This document shows positions 1-8,247 of a stretch of DNA of 38,466 bases, one piece after another (within the stretch, counting starts at the first letter, position 1; each line of letters begins with the position of its first letter). The translations under genes were made by a program, and so were the position numbers. The notes beneath the pieces are model-generated. The model saw only the letters and a list, made by a program, of their open reading frames with translations. It was not told the origin of the DNA and ran no database searches. The DNA is from an uncultured Spirochaetales bacterium (GTDB lineage: Bacteria; Spirochaetota; Spirochaetia; Sphaerochaetales; Sphaerochaetaceae): the NCBI GenBank assembly GCA_944390865.1, contig CALXRC010000020.1, forward strand, positions 1 through 38,466. The letters run 5' to 3'.

Positions 1-71
1 ACCGCTCGACTTGCATGCTTAAAACGCGCCGCCAGCGTTCGTTCTGAGCCAGGATCAAACTCTCCGTTATT
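1..71 (-). rRNA. rrs: 16S ribosomal RNA, 5' end (partial)
   Basis: The reverse complement of 44-63 is the universal bacterial 16S 5' sequence AGAGTTTGATCCTGGCTCAG, followed by the conserved AACGAACGCTGGCGGCGCG block. The gene reads leftward out of the window, so only about the first 70 nt are present. The mature 5' end near 71 is estimated by analogy with E. coli, where a few bases precede this motif. The bases after the GCGCG block and the 'CAAGTCGAGCGGT' stretch fit spirochaetes, but the fragment is too short to name a genus. Confidence 0.95.
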
Positions 72-365
72 TAATTCCTGTGCACCGAAGTGCACAAGTT
101 ACTTTACTTAACTTTCGTTTGTCCTGTCATTTCTCGCACGAACCGGCTCTTTACTTCCGTTCGTATTTTTCAAAATTGACAGAAGCCTCAAGCTTCTTTG
201 CTTCTCTCTTTTCCTTCGCTCATCATCTGTTTCAAAAATCTTCGCTTCTTTTCAGAGCGCCTTGTCACCTTAGCACTCATTCATCTTCAGCGTCAAGATG
301 TTTCCAGCTCTTTTCTGTCACATCCTGTTTTTCTTTTCCGTCTTCCTTGCGGTCAACGAATCTGG
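72..365 (-). other. rRNA operon leader region
   Basis: This is the transcribed leader between the predicted rRNA start point (about 359) and the 16S gene. It holds no convincing gene: the open frames in it are short, low-complexity and rich in Ser/Phe, as expected from pyrimidine-rich sequence. Besides the hairpin at 79-96 there is a 6-bp hairpin at 181-197 (arms AGAAGC/GCTTCT). No boxA-like antitermination element in the right orientation was found. Confidence 0.5.
79..96 (-). other. Stem-loop just upstream of 16S rRNA
   Basis: On the minus strand a perfect 7-bp stem (TGTGCAC/GTGCACA) is capped by a TTCG loop, the very stable UUCG tetraloop closed by C-G. It lies about 8 nt before the expected 16S 5' end. 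In the transcript it would fold immediately in front of the mature rRNA, so it may act in pre-rRNA processing or as a folding barrier. The role is inferred. Confidence 0.6.
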
Positions 366-394
366 AATATAGCACACAGGAAAAATAATAGCAA
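366..394 (-). promoter_or_regulatory. Predicted rRNA operon promoter
   Basis: On the minus strand a -35 TTGCTA (389-394) and a -10 TATATT (366-371) are separated by exactly 17 bp. Directly upstream (about 395-440) lie A/T-tracts resembling an UP element, as at strong rRNA promoters. Transcription would start near 359, giving a leader of about 290 nt before 16S. Confidence 0.55.
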
Positions 395-448
395 GCGGAA
401 AAACAGGAAAAAAAATGCACTTTTTTCAACATTTTTCTTCCGCCTGCC

Positions 449-467
449 AGATAGATCCAGTCTATCT
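449..467. other. Inverted repeat between rRNA promoter and MBL gene
   Basis: A perfect 7-bp inverted repeat (AGATAGA, 5-base loop, TCTATCT) lies about 30 bp after the stop codon of the MBL RNase gene. No T-run follows it on the minus strand, so it is not a standard intrinsic terminator. It may slow read-through into the rRNA promoter or be a protein site. Confidence 0.3.
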
Positions 468-489
468 CCTTTTCTGAATGAAAATAAGC

Positions 490-2142
490 TCATTCATCAG
501 GATCACTGTTCCATTTATCAGACAGATTATCAAGATCGCTAGCCAGCCTTGTTATCGCGTTTGCCAGCCTTGTCACCCTGTCCTTGTCATTCATGTCAAG
601 GGCTGAGACTGCGAACTTGAAGCGTCCAAGCAGCTTATCGATTCTGGCCTTTTCGCTGTCAAGCCGCTGACATGCCGTAGAAATGATCTTTTCGTTCCTG
701 TCTACCCAGACTGCTGTCTTCTGCTCAGGCAGGTCTGCGGCAAGATCGAAAGAGTCAAGCAGTTCAGGAGCACAGGCATTAAAGCCTTCTTTCGCCAGCT
801 TCAGGGCAAACTGCGGAGCGACATTCTCATCTCCGTGGACCACGAAGACCTTGCCGGGCTTTTCTCTGAATGCCTTTATCCAGGTCATAAGGCCGTTCAT
901 GTCAGCATGGCCTGAAAGTCCCGGAAGCGATGCAATCTCTGCCTTCACATCAATCTGCTCGCCGAAAATAGTCACATGACGGGCTCCGTCTGCAATATTG
1001 CGTCCCAGAGTGCCTTCTGCCTGATAACCGACAAAAAGGACAGTGCATTCAGGCTTCCAGAGATTGTGCTTGAGGTGATGCTTTATCCTGCCGGCATCGC
1101 ACATTCCGGAGCTGCTTATGATGACGCACGGCTCTTTTCTGCTGTTCAGGGCCATGGAATCCTTCACATCCTGAGTCTTGATCAGGGACGGAAAGTCAAC
1201 AGGATTCAGGCCTCTCTCAACAAGGTCCATGGCCTCATCATCAAAATAGTCTCCTCTTATTGAATCGCGGAATATGGATGTGGCCCTTACTGCAAGCGGA
1301 CTGTCAAGAAACACCTGAGGAGAGTAATCAAGCAGGCCGTGATCAATGATCAGTCTGTAAAGATAAAGGATCTCCTGAGTCCTGCCTACGGCAAATGAGG
1401 GGATGATCAGCTTTCCTCCCCGCCTGAAGGTCCTGTCCGTTATCTCTGCCAGCATGCCTGCCCTGTCCATCAGAGAAAGGACGTTCTTCTCGTGAAGCCT
1501 GTCGCCATAGGTCGATTCCATCACCACGACATCAGCACTCTCAATGTAATCCGGATCCCGGATTATAGGCTGGTCAAGATTTCCGATATCGCCAGAAAAG
1601 ACAATCTTCTTCTGAATTCCGTCTTCTTTCAGAAAGACCTCTATGCTTGCAGAGCCAAGCAGATGTCCGGCATCAGTGAAGCGCACATGAAGGTCTTCTG
1701 AAAGCGTAAGCATCTGGTCGTACTCTACAGCCTGAAAATGCTCAAGCGCCTGCCAGGCGTCTTCCTGCGTATAAAGAGGCTCAACAGCTTCCTTTCCGCT
1801 TCTTCTGTTCTTCCTGCTCTTCCATTCAGCTTCACTTTCCTGTATATGGGCAGAATCAAGCAGCATGATCGAGCATAGCTCAAGAGTCGCGCTTGTGCAG
1901 TAAACCGTGCCGCAGAAACCTTCCTTAACCAGCTGGGGAATGCGGCCGGAATGATCAATATGGGCATGTGTAAGCAGAAGGTATTCGATTGAGGAAGGCT
2001 TGAATGGGAAACTGTCTCCTGTTTTCTTTTCATCCTCGCCCTGGCTCAGGCCGCAGTCGATCAGAATGCTGTGCTCCTTTGTCTCAAGAAGAAACATGGA
2101 TCCTGTAACCTGACGCGCTGCGCCGCAAAAGGTCAAATTCAT
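490..2142 (-). CDS. MBL-fold/beta-CASP RNase (CPSF73/YSH1-like)
   Basis: A 550-residue cytoplasmic metallo-beta-lactamase protein with beta-CASP and RNA-specificity domains, a family of zinc-dependent RNA endo/exonucleases related to eukaryotic CPSF-73. The metal motif HAHIDH is at residues 59-64. Further motifs are the Asp/Glu region in VVMESTYGDR, the beta-CASP segment IIPSFAVGRTQE, SSSGMCDAGRIKHHL, and the late His motifs SGHAD and VVHGD. The ATG at 2142 is chosen because GGGAGG precedes it by 7 nt; an in-frame start 7 codons upstream has no such site. It follows ptsN by about 70 nt and may be the last gene of the V-ATPase unit. The natural RNA substrate is unknown. Confidence 0.85.
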   Translation of the reverse strand: MNLTFCGAARQVTGSMFLLETKEHSILIDCGLSQGEDEKKTGDSFPFKPSSIEYLLLTHAHIDHSGRIPQLVKEGFCGTVYCTSATLELCSIMLLDSAHIQESEAEWKSRKNRRSGKEAVEPLYTQEDAWQALEHFQAVEYDQMLTLSEDLHVRFTDAGHLLGSASIEVFLKEDGIQKKIVFSGDIGNLDQPIIRDPDYIESADVVVMESTYGDRLHEKNVLSLMDRAGMLAEITDRTFRRGGKLIIPSFAVGRTQEILYLYRLIIDHGLLDYSPQVFLDSPLAVRATSIFRDSIRGDYFDDEAMDLVERGLNPVDFPSLIKTQDVKDSMALNSRKEPCVIISSSGMCDAGRIKHHLKHNLWKPECTVLFVGYQAEGTLGRNIADGARHVTIFGEQIDVKAEIASLPGLSGHADMNGLMTWIKAFREKPGKVFVVHGDENVAPQFALKLAKEGFNACAPELLDSFDLAADLPEQKTAVWVDRNEKIISTACQRLDSEKARIDKLLGRFKFAVSALDMNDKDRVTRLANAITRLASDLDNLSDKWNSDPDE

Positions 2143-2213
2143 ATCTTTCCTCCCTTTCTTCAAATATAAAGTGAAAATGAAAAAGGAGGAAAGTTTTTTA
2201 CAGACGCTCTGAC

Positions 2214-2660
2214 TCAGTCGAAGAAGAGCTGATAGACCTCATCCGCGCTCTTGCTTGCCGAAAGCATGCGGACAAAAAGATCGCTTGTGCAGAGCTTGGC
2301 AATTGACGACAGAATCTGAATGTGCTCTGTCGGCTTGTCCTGGCTTGCAAGCAGGAGGAAGAAGATGTTTGACTTCTCCGCTCCGCCGAAGTCTACGGGA
2401 AGGCGGCTGATTCCGATGACGACCGCACTGTCCTTCAGGCCGGGGATCTTGGCATGAGGAATGGCAATTCCCTTGTCCATGGCCGTTGAGGCGATAAGCT
2501 CCCTGTCAAGAACAGCCTTCACGATCTCTGCCTTTCTTGTCTCATCAAGATTGTTCTTCTCGCAGTAAAGGGAAACAAGATCGTCAATGATATCTTCTTT
2601 TTTGCTGCTTTTCAGCGGAACTATGATCAAGTCCTTTCTGATAATATCAATCAAGCCCAT
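2214..2660 (-). CDS. ptsN: PTS EIIA domain protein, PtsN type
   Basis: A single EIIA(Fru/Ntr) domain of 148 residues. The phosphorylatable histidine is His69 in GIAIPHAK, and the family core FGGAEKSNIFFLLLAS and HIQILSSIAKL follow. Such stand-alone EIIA proteins usually receive phosphate from HPr or NPr and regulate rather than transport. The ATG at 2660 is preferred over the TTG at 2666 because GAGGAG sits at a proper distance only for the ATG. It begins 3 nt past the Usp stop codon, so the two are probably translated together. No EIIB or EIIC gene is nearby, which supports a regulatory role. Confidence 0.85.
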   Translation of the reverse strand: MGLIDIIRKDLIIVPLKSSKKEDIIDDLVSLYCEKNNLDETRKAEIVKAVLDRELIASTAMDKGIAIPHAKIPGLKDSAVVIGISRLPVDFGGAEKSNIFFLLLASQDKPTEHIQILSSIAKLCTSDLFVRMLSASKSADEVYQLFFD

Positions 2661-2662
2661 AA

Positions 2663-3154
2663 TCAAGTCTCCTCAAACATCTGCCAGAGTTTTTCATCAT
2701 CCCTGCATACAAGCACGGGACAGGACGCTGTGCGAAGCATTCTGTCATTCTCGCTTGTAAGCTCCTCGCGCCTTGAGCGTATCATATTCACCGGTCCGAG
2801 GACAAGAAGATCTATGCCGTTTGCCTTGATGTAGCGGCTCACCTCAGCAGAGGGAGAGCCTTCCACGATCTCGCCCCTGACAGTCACGTTCTTTGACTGC
2901 GCGAGCTTTTCGATGTGGCGTATATGCCTTCTGGCGTCCTTGTTCAGGTCCTCAAGATACTCTGCCTTTTCCTGGCTGACAAAGATATGGGCCTTGACAA
3001 GATCTCCAAGCGCCTTCGTGTTTATGCAGTACAGCGCATGAAGACTGGCACCCGTGCTTCTTGCAAGAAGGACAGCATACATGCTTGCACTCATTGATCC
3101 TTCTGATCCATCAAGATAGACGAGTATCCTGCTGAACGGATAATTCTCACTCAT
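2663..3154 (-). CDS. Universal stress protein (UspA family)
   Basis: A 163-residue single-domain Usp protein. The N-terminal strand ILVYLDGSEGS and the C-terminal core NGIDLLVLGPVN...SCPVLVCRDD match the alpha/beta Usp fold. The ATP-binding G-x2-G-x9-G(S/T) motif is not intact: only LGPVN and a distant Ser/Thr remain, so it may be of the non-ATP-binding type. The start overlaps the V-ATPase D stop (ATGA). Its place behind the ATPase suggests co-expression with energy metabolism. The biochemical role is unknown. Confidence 0.8.
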   Translation of the reverse strand: MSENYPFSRILVYLDGSEGSMSASMYAVLLARSTGASLHALYCINTKALGDLVKAHIFVSQEKAEYLEDLNKDARRHIRHIEKLAQSKNVTVRGEIVEGSPSAEVSRYIKANGIDLLVLGPVNMIRSRREELTSENDRMLRTASCPVLVCRDDEKLWQMFEET

Positions 3155-3795
3155 TTAGCATCCTCCCCTTGCTCAGATCTCTCAAGACGGTCTTTGACTG
3201 ACTTGAGCAGTATGAAGCTCTCACGTTCGGATTCCTCAATCCTGCCGACAAGATATCTGACAGTCTCCTCCTTGTCCGGAATTACGAGTTTCTCGAGAGC
3301 GTTCACCTTCCTTATAGTTTTCTTCACTTCCCTGCTGAGGCGCATGATGGAAACCTTCAGCTGCGCCATCTGGCCCATCAGACGCAGCGCTTCCTGATAC
3401 TTGTCAATGGCAACTTCAGAAAGCATGCTGGTTCCCTCGGGAGAGAAGAACGGGCCTTCTCCCGTGAATGCCGTATTCACGATAGGCAGCTCGACTCCCA
3501 TGACCTTTCTCCGGCCAAGCTCAATGTCGCTGGTTATGCCGACAGCGCCGGCAAGATTTCCCAGTCGGAGCCTTCCCATATGCATTATAGCATCCTGAAG
3601 CGCCTTCTGAGCATCTTTCAGAGAAGATTCAACCCTGTTCTGGTAATCAACAGCCTGATCGACGAGCGTAAGCAGCTCGCTGACCAGGATTGTCCTCTTC
3701 TGATCAAGCAGCTCATATCCGAGCCTTGCAAACGAAAGCTCGTCCTTCACTCTCATGAGATTGCTTCTGGTAGGCGCAATGCTGGTGTTCATCAC
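3151..3795 (-). CDS. atpD: V-type ATP synthase subunit D
   Basis: The central rotor shaft of the V1/A1 sector, 214 residues. The N-terminal signature [15 protein letters not shown] and the long coiled-coil helices at both ends (residues about 12-75 and 125-205) are typical. The middle beta-hairpin region contains the family's conserved turn. The gene starts inside the end of subunit B (overlap 3792-3795, ATGA), so A, B and D are translationally coupled. The symbol follows V-ATPase usage and is not the F-type beta subunit. Confidence 0.93.
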   Translation of the reverse strand: MMNTSIAPTRSNLMRVKDELSFARLGYELLDQKRTILVSELLTLVDQAVDYQNRVESSLKDAQKALQDAIMHMGRLRLGNLAGAVGITSDIELGRRKVMGVELPIVNTAFTGEGPFFSPEGTSMLSEVAIDKYQEALRLMGQMAQLKVSIMRLSREVKKTIRKVNALEKLVIPDKEETVRYLVGRIEESERESFILLKSVKDRLERSEQGEDAK

Positions 3796-5204
3796 TCCCC
3801 CTGATAATGCTCACTGATTTCCTCCTCAGTGAGACGCTGGAGCTCTTCAGAAGGCAGGATTGAAAGAGCCTTCCAGGCCAGATCAAGAGTCTGGTCAATT
3901 GAGCGGTCTTCATCAAAAGCTTGATTGAGGAACTTGTGCTCAAAGAAGTCGCCGAACTTCATGTACAGGTTGTCTGTCTCGCTGAGCTCTTCCTCACCAA
4001 TGACAGAAGCCAGGTTTCTGACTTCCTTGACCTTGCTGTAAGAAGCATACAGCTGGTTGGACAGGTGCGGATGGTCAGCTCTTGTCATGCCCTCTCCGAT
4101 GCCGTCCTTCATGAGTCGGGAAAGAGAGGCCAGACAGTTGATAGGCGGATAGACTCCTCTTCCTGCCAGTTCTCTGTCAAATACAATCTGTCCCTCGGTG
4201 ATGTATCCGGTGAGATCCGGAATCGGATGCGAGATGTCATCATTTGGCATTGTCAGGATGGGCAGCTGCGTGATCGAGCCTGAAAGGCCGGCGATCTTGC
4301 CGCTTCTCTCATAAATCTCGGCGAGGTTTGAATACAGATAGCCAGGGTAACCTTTTCTTGAAGGGATTTCGCCGCGCATCGTGCTGATCTCTCTGAGCGA
4401 CTCGCAGTAGTTTGTCATGTCAGTCATGATGACAAGCACCTGCTTTCCCTTGTCAAAGGCAAGATGCTCAGCCAGTGTCAGCGCGGTTTTCGGCGTGACT
4501 GTCTTCTCAATAGAAGGATCGTCTGCCAGTGAGAGGAAGAGTGCGACGTTGTCAAGGACGCCTGTTTCCTCAAAGCTGTCAATAAAGTAGCGCGCCACAT
4601 CGTATTTGACGCCCATGGCCGCAAAGACAATGGCGAACTCGCTCTTGCCGCCGCGCACCTTGGCCTGACGCACAATCTGGGCGGCAAGCTGGTTGTGGCT
4701 CAGTCCGTTGCCTGAGAAGATTGGAAGCTTCTGGCCCTGTATGAGAGTTGTCATTCCATCAATGACAGAGATGCCGGTCTGAATGAAGTCTCTCGGGTAC
4801 TCCCTGCTTGTCGGGTTTACAGCAGCGCCGTTCACATCGCGCTCTTCGCTGCCGCGCGGATCAGCTCCCCCGTCCCTGCTCTTTCCAAGTCCGTTCATGA
4901 CGCGGCCAAGCATGTCTTCTGTGACTGAAAGGCTCAGAGGCTCTCCAAGGAAATGCATTCTCGTATCAGGCAGATTCAGTCCGTCAGTGCCCTCAAAGAC
5001 CTGTACGCAGACAGCATCATCGCTTGTGTCAAGCACCTGACCTGACAGATGACGTCCGTCAGGAGCAGTGATCTCGACCAGCTCATTGTATCCGACAGGA
5101 TGAGTGTTCTTCATGTAGACAAGGGCACCGTCAATGCGGCTTGCGCCCCTGTATTCCCTTCCTCTGAGCAGTGTTCTGTCCAGAGTGCTGTTGTCATTCT
5201 TCAT
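3792..5204 (-). CDS. atpB: V-type ATP synthase subunit B
   Basis: The non-catalytic nucleotide-binding subunit of V1, 470 residues. It keeps the RecA-like fold ([53 protein letters not shown]) but lacks a P-loop lysine: the Walker A position reads SGNGLSHN, as expected for B subunits. The ATG at 5204 has AGGTGG 5 nt upstream; a GTG three codons earlier (5213) would overlap that site. It overlaps the end of subunit A by 11 nt. Confidence 0.95.
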   Translation of the reverse strand: MKNDNSTLDRTLLRGREYRGASRIDGALVYMKNTHPVGYNELVEITAPDGRHLSGQVLDTSDDAVCVQVFEGTDGLNLPDTRMHFLGEPLSLSVTEDMLGRVMNGLGKSRDGGADPRGSEERDVNGAAVNPTSREYPRDFIQTGISVIDGMTTLIQGQKLPIFSGNGLSHNQLAAQIVRQAKVRGGKSEFAIVFAAMGVKYDVARYFIDSFEETGVLDNVALFLSLADDPSIEKTVTPKTALTLAEHLAFDKGKQVLVIMTDMTNYCESLREISTMRGEIPSRKGYPGYLYSNLAEIYERSGKIAGLSGSITQLPILTMPNDDISHPIPDLTGYITEGQIVFDRELAGRGVYPPINCLASLSRLMKDGIGEGMTRADHPHLSNQLYASYSKVKEVRNLASVIGEEELSETDNLYMKFGDFFEHKFLNQAFDEDRSIDQTLDLAWKALSILPSEELQRLTEEEISEHYQGE

Positions 5205-6972
5205 ACAAACCACCTAACTGCATAATGGATCGCTGCAGACGCAGTGAGAGTCTGTCAATTTCAGATACGTTGTCATTGGATACGCTGAAGCGCATCCTGG
5301 CAATATCCTGCACGACTGACAGCCTTCTGATCTTGACCATCGGCACGCCTTTGCTGATTGCATCGCTGCCCTCGTCATAGTACTGAAGGATTATGTCCAT
5401 CATCGCAATCTGCTTCTCAACCGAACAGTAACGGTCAATTTCGTCAAAAGCGTTCTGCTGGAGGAATGCGTTCTTGAAAAGGCTGCAGACTTCCAGAATG
5501 AAGTTCTGACTGTCTGGCAGGGCATCAGAGCCGACCAGCTTCACTATCTGCTGCAGTCTGGTCTCTTTCTGAAGCAGCTCCATTATGCGCTCTCTGTTTT
5601 TCGACCATCTGCCCTGGCTCTTCTCATCCCACCATTTCTTCAGTTCGTCAGCATACTCTGAATATGAATCCAGCCAGCTGATCGCAGGATAGTGGCGGGC
5701 AGAGGCCAGAGACCTGTCAAGTCCCCAGAAACAGCGCACAAAGCGTCTTGTATGCTGGGTGACAGGTTCGGAAAAGTCTCCGCCGGGAGGACTCACTGCA
5801 CCGATGATCGATACAGAGCCTTCCTGCCCGTTCAGCGTTCTGACGTGGCCTGCACGCTCGTAGAACTGGGCAATTCTTGTGGCCAGATAGGCAGGGAAGC
5901 CTTCTTCTGCAGGCATTTCCTCCATTCGGCCTGAAAGCTCTCTCAGAGCCTCAGCCCAGCGCGAGGTCGAATCAGCCATGATAGCGACGTTGTAGCCCAT
6001 ATCGCGGTAGTACTCAGCCATTGTGATTCCGGTGTAGATGCTGGCCTCACGTGCAGATACAGGCATATTTGAAGTGTTTGCTATGAGGATTGTCCTCTCC
6101 ATCAGGCTCTTGCCCGTCCTGGGATCGACAAGATGAGGGAATTCACGCAGAACGTCAGTCATCTCGTTTCCACGCTCGCCGCAGCCGATGTAGACAATGA
6201 TGTCAGCATCGCACCATTGTGCAATGGAATGCTGCGTCATTGTCTTTCCTGTGCCGAAACCGCCGGGAATGGCAACAGTGCCGCCCTTTGCAAGAGGGAA
6301 CAGGGAGTCAATGACCCTGAGCCCTGTCACCAGGGGTTCAGACAGACTGAGCCTGTCCTTGACAGGACGGGGAACACGGATCGGATGATACTGTATCATA
6401 TCAAGACTGCGGCTCTCTCCATTCTGGCTGACAGACGCAATCGTATGCTTCACATTGTAGTCGCCTTCTTCCTCAATGAAGTCAACATTGAACTCTCCGC
6501 TGAGGGCTGAGTCCAGCATAATGAAATGACGCACGCGGCTTGTCTCCTGGACGTAGCCGAGCACTGATCCTGCGCTGACTGTCGAATTGACGCTGACCTG
6601 AGGAACGAAATGCCAGAGCTTCTCCTCATCCACTGCAGGAGCGGCGATGCCCTTTCCGATAAAGTTTCCGCTGAGCTTTCTCAGCTCTTCCAGAGGTCTC
6701 TGGATTCCATCATATATGTTTCCGATCAGACCGGGAGCAAGCGTGCAGGAAAGCGACATTCCCGAACCGTAGACATTATCTCCCGGAGCGATGCCTGTGG
6801 CATCCTCATAGACCTGAACCGTGGCCTGTGATCCGGAAAGCTTCACAATTTCTCCGACAATCCGGCCTTCACCGACATGCACGAGCTCCATCATGGATGC
6901 ATCGGTAATGCCCTTGACCTGCAGAACAGGTCCGTTGACCCTTTTGACCTGACCTATTATTTTGCCTTGCAT
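5194..6972 (-). CDS. atpA: V-type ATP synthase catalytic subunit A
   Basis: The catalytic subunit of V1, 592 residues, of the usual length with the extra non-homologous region typical of A subunits. The Walker A motif GGFGTGKT is at 237-244, and the catalytic glutamate is in GCGERGNE (Glu266). [17 protein letters not shown] and the C-terminal helical domain also match. With B it forms the A3B3 hexamer in the cytoplasm. The ATG at 6972 has AGGA 6 nt upstream and overlaps the end of subunit E by 16 nt. Confidence 0.96.
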   Translation of the reverse strand: MQGKIIGQVKRVNGPVLQVKGITDASMMELVHVGEGRIVGEIVKLSGSQATVQVYEDATGIAPGDNVYGSGMSLSCTLAPGLIGNIYDGIQRPLEELRKLSGNFIGKGIAAPAVDEEKLWHFVPQVSVNSTVSAGSVLGYVQETSRVRHFIMLDSALSGEFNVDFIEEEGDYNVKHTIASVSQNGESRSLDMIQYHPIRVPRPVKDRLSLSEPLVTGLRVIDSLFPLAKGGTVAIPGGFGTGKTMTQHSIAQWCDADIIVYIGCGERGNEMTDVLREFPHLVDPRTGKSLMERTILIANTSNMPVSAREASIYTGITMAEYYRDMGYNVAIMADSTSRWAEALRELSGRMEEMPAEEGFPAYLATRIAQFYERAGHVRTLNGQEGSVSIIGAVSPPGGDFSEPVTQHTRRFVRCFWGLDRSLASARHYPAISWLDSYSEYADELKKWWDEKSQGRWSKNRERIMELLQKETRLQQIVKLVGSDALPDSQNFILEVCSLFKNAFLQQNAFDEIDRYCSVEKQIAMMDIILQYYDEGSDAISKGVPMVKIRRLSVVQDIARMRFSVSNDNVSEIDRLSLRLQRSIMQLGGLYEE

Positions 6973-7574
6973 GTACTGTCCTGTATAATTTTCTTGATAT
7001 CCTTTGACAGACGCTTGATGCGGACTTCAAGCTGGTTGTTGTAGTATATCTTGTTGTCCATGCTTGCCAGCTGGACGCCCCAGTCAAGGATATGATTCTC
7101 CTCATCGAGGGAAAGAGAGACGCTGAATCCGGTCTTTTCCCTGACAAGGTCCTGTGCCTCAGAAAGCATCTGCTGGTCAATTTTCTGTCTGACGGATGTT
7201 ATTACTTTGGCCTGATGCTGGCCAAGACCGTAAGCAGCTTCCGCAATCCAGGCCACAAGGACTGGTCTGGACTGGCCTGAGGAAAAGAAAGACTCAAACT
7301 TCCTTTCGACAGCGCTCATCACAGCCTCGTAGGCCGCATCATTATTCTTGAGCTCCTGCAGGCGCTCAAGCGAACGCTCTGCGCTCTCCTCTCTCTGTCT
7401 GAGACTGTCGAGCCTCATGGAAAGATTCTTCTGCTCATCAGACTTAGCCTTCTCTGCCTTCATTCTGGCCTGGCTGACAATCTCCTCAGCTTCCTTCCTG
7501 GCCTGGGCCACAGTCTTTTCAGCCGCTTCCCTGGCCTGGGACAGAATACCTTCATAGATTGGATTTTCGCTCAT
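6957..7574 (-). CDS. atpE: V-type ATP synthase subunit E
   Basis: The peripheral-stalk subunit, 205 residues. Residues about 10-75 are a continuous charged Ala-rich coiled coil (AREAAEKTVAQARKEAEE), which pairs with the G/H subunit. Residues about 95-195 form the globular C-terminal domain. It starts in an ATGA overlap with subunit F (7571-7574) and runs into subunit A. The name follows V-ATPase usage; F-type atpE is the c-ring. Confidence 0.88.
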   Translation of the reverse strand: MSENPIYEGILSQAREAAEKTVAQARKEAEEIVSQARMKAEKAKSDEQKNLSMRLDSLRQREESAERSLERLQELKNNDAAYEAVMSAVERKFESFFSSGQSRPVLVAWIAEAAYGLGQHQAKVITSVRQKIDQQMLSEAQDLVREKTGFSVSLSLDEENHILDWGVQLASMDNKIYYNNQLEVRIKRLSKDIKKIIQDSTCKAK

Positions 7575-7870
7575 AGCGACACTCCTATTGCCTCATTGAC
7601 CAATGTCCTGAGATCACGTGACGAGGAGGCACCGGGGTCAGGTATTTCAACAACAAGAGGAAAACTCTCGCTAAAGAGATACCTGTCCACTGTGTCACGG
7701 ATCATGTCAGCGACAGATTCCGTGATGATTATGACCGCGTTGTTCCTGTCTTCAATCGCACGGGCCCAGGCGCTGGCAGCTTCCTGAGCTGTGTGCACTG
7801 CCTGCCCGGAAAGACCGACAAGCGAGAAGCCAAGCACGGTATCCTCGTCACCGATACAATAATACTTCAT
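7571..7870 (-). CDS. atpF: V-type ATP synthase subunit F
   Basis: A small 99-residue Rossmann-like subunit of the central rotor, bound to subunit D. The N-terminus YYCIGDEDTVLGFSLVG is the family hallmark (GD.dtv.GF.l.G), and the middle strand AVIIITESVADMI with the loop VVEIPDPG completes it. It lies 6 nt after the K subunit stop. Confidence 0.92.
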   Translation of the reverse strand: MKYYCIGDEDTVLGFSLVGLSGQAVHTAQEAASAWARAIEDRNNAVIIITESVADMIRDTVDRYLFSESFPLVVEIPDPGASSSRDLRTLVNEAIGVSL

Positions 7871-7876
7871 GCGCTG

Positions 7877-8230
7877 TCAAACCTTGGCCAGAATCATCAG
7901 TGCTGTGATGAATCCGAAAACAACAAGTCCTTCTGCGAGTGCGATAAAGATAAGTGCGTTAGATGCGATCTCCGGACGCTCAGAAATGGCTCCCATGGCA
8001 GCAGAGCCAACCTTGGAAATAGCCATGCCGGCACCAAGGGCACCCAGACCAAAAGCAATTGCGGCGGCAATACAGACCCAGGCAGTTGTGTACTGGCCTG
8101 CAGAAGGATTTGCAGCTGCAGTGTCCGCAGCATAAAGGCCCGGAGTAAAGACGAATGCACAGCCTAACATCATGACAAATGTTAGGAAGAATGAAAGCTG
8201 AATCTTTCTTGTAAATGCATGACTTCTCAT
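7877..8230 (-). CDS. atpK: V-type ATP synthase subunit K (proteolipid)
   Basis: The rotor-ring proteolipid of the membrane sector, 117 residues. It has an N-terminal hydrophobic stretch (about 11-34) ending in LYA-A, like a signal sequence, then an Ala-rich linker and two transmembrane helices (about 50-72 and 91-114). The ion-carrying carboxylate is probably Glu100 in IALAEGLVVFG. Gly/Ala packing motifs (GLGALGAGMAISKVGSAAMGAISERPE) fit a c-ring hairpin. GGAG lies 8 nt before the ATG. A Na+ or H+ preference cannot be assigned safely from this alone. Confidence 0.92.
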   Translation of the reverse strand: MRSHAFTRKIQLSFFLTFVMMLGCAFVFTPGLYAADTAAANPSAGQYTTAWVCIAAAIAFGLGALGAGMAISKVGSAAMGAISERPEIASNALIFIALAEGLVVFGFITALMILAKV

Positions 8231-8247
8231 ATTGTCATCTCCATATT

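Noticed and set aside
140..155. GCTCTTTA, resembling a boxA antitermination element
   Set aside because: It reads on the plus strand, whereas the rRNA transcript is minus.
175..180. TTGACA-like hexamer on the plus strand in the rRNA leader
   Set aside because: Wrong strand for the rRNA operon and no matching -10 or gene downstream.
80..542. Plus-strand open frames of 102 and 114 codons over the rRNA leader
   Set aside because: They lie across the 16S leader and promoter on the other strand, have low-complexity Ser/Phe content and no ribosome sites.
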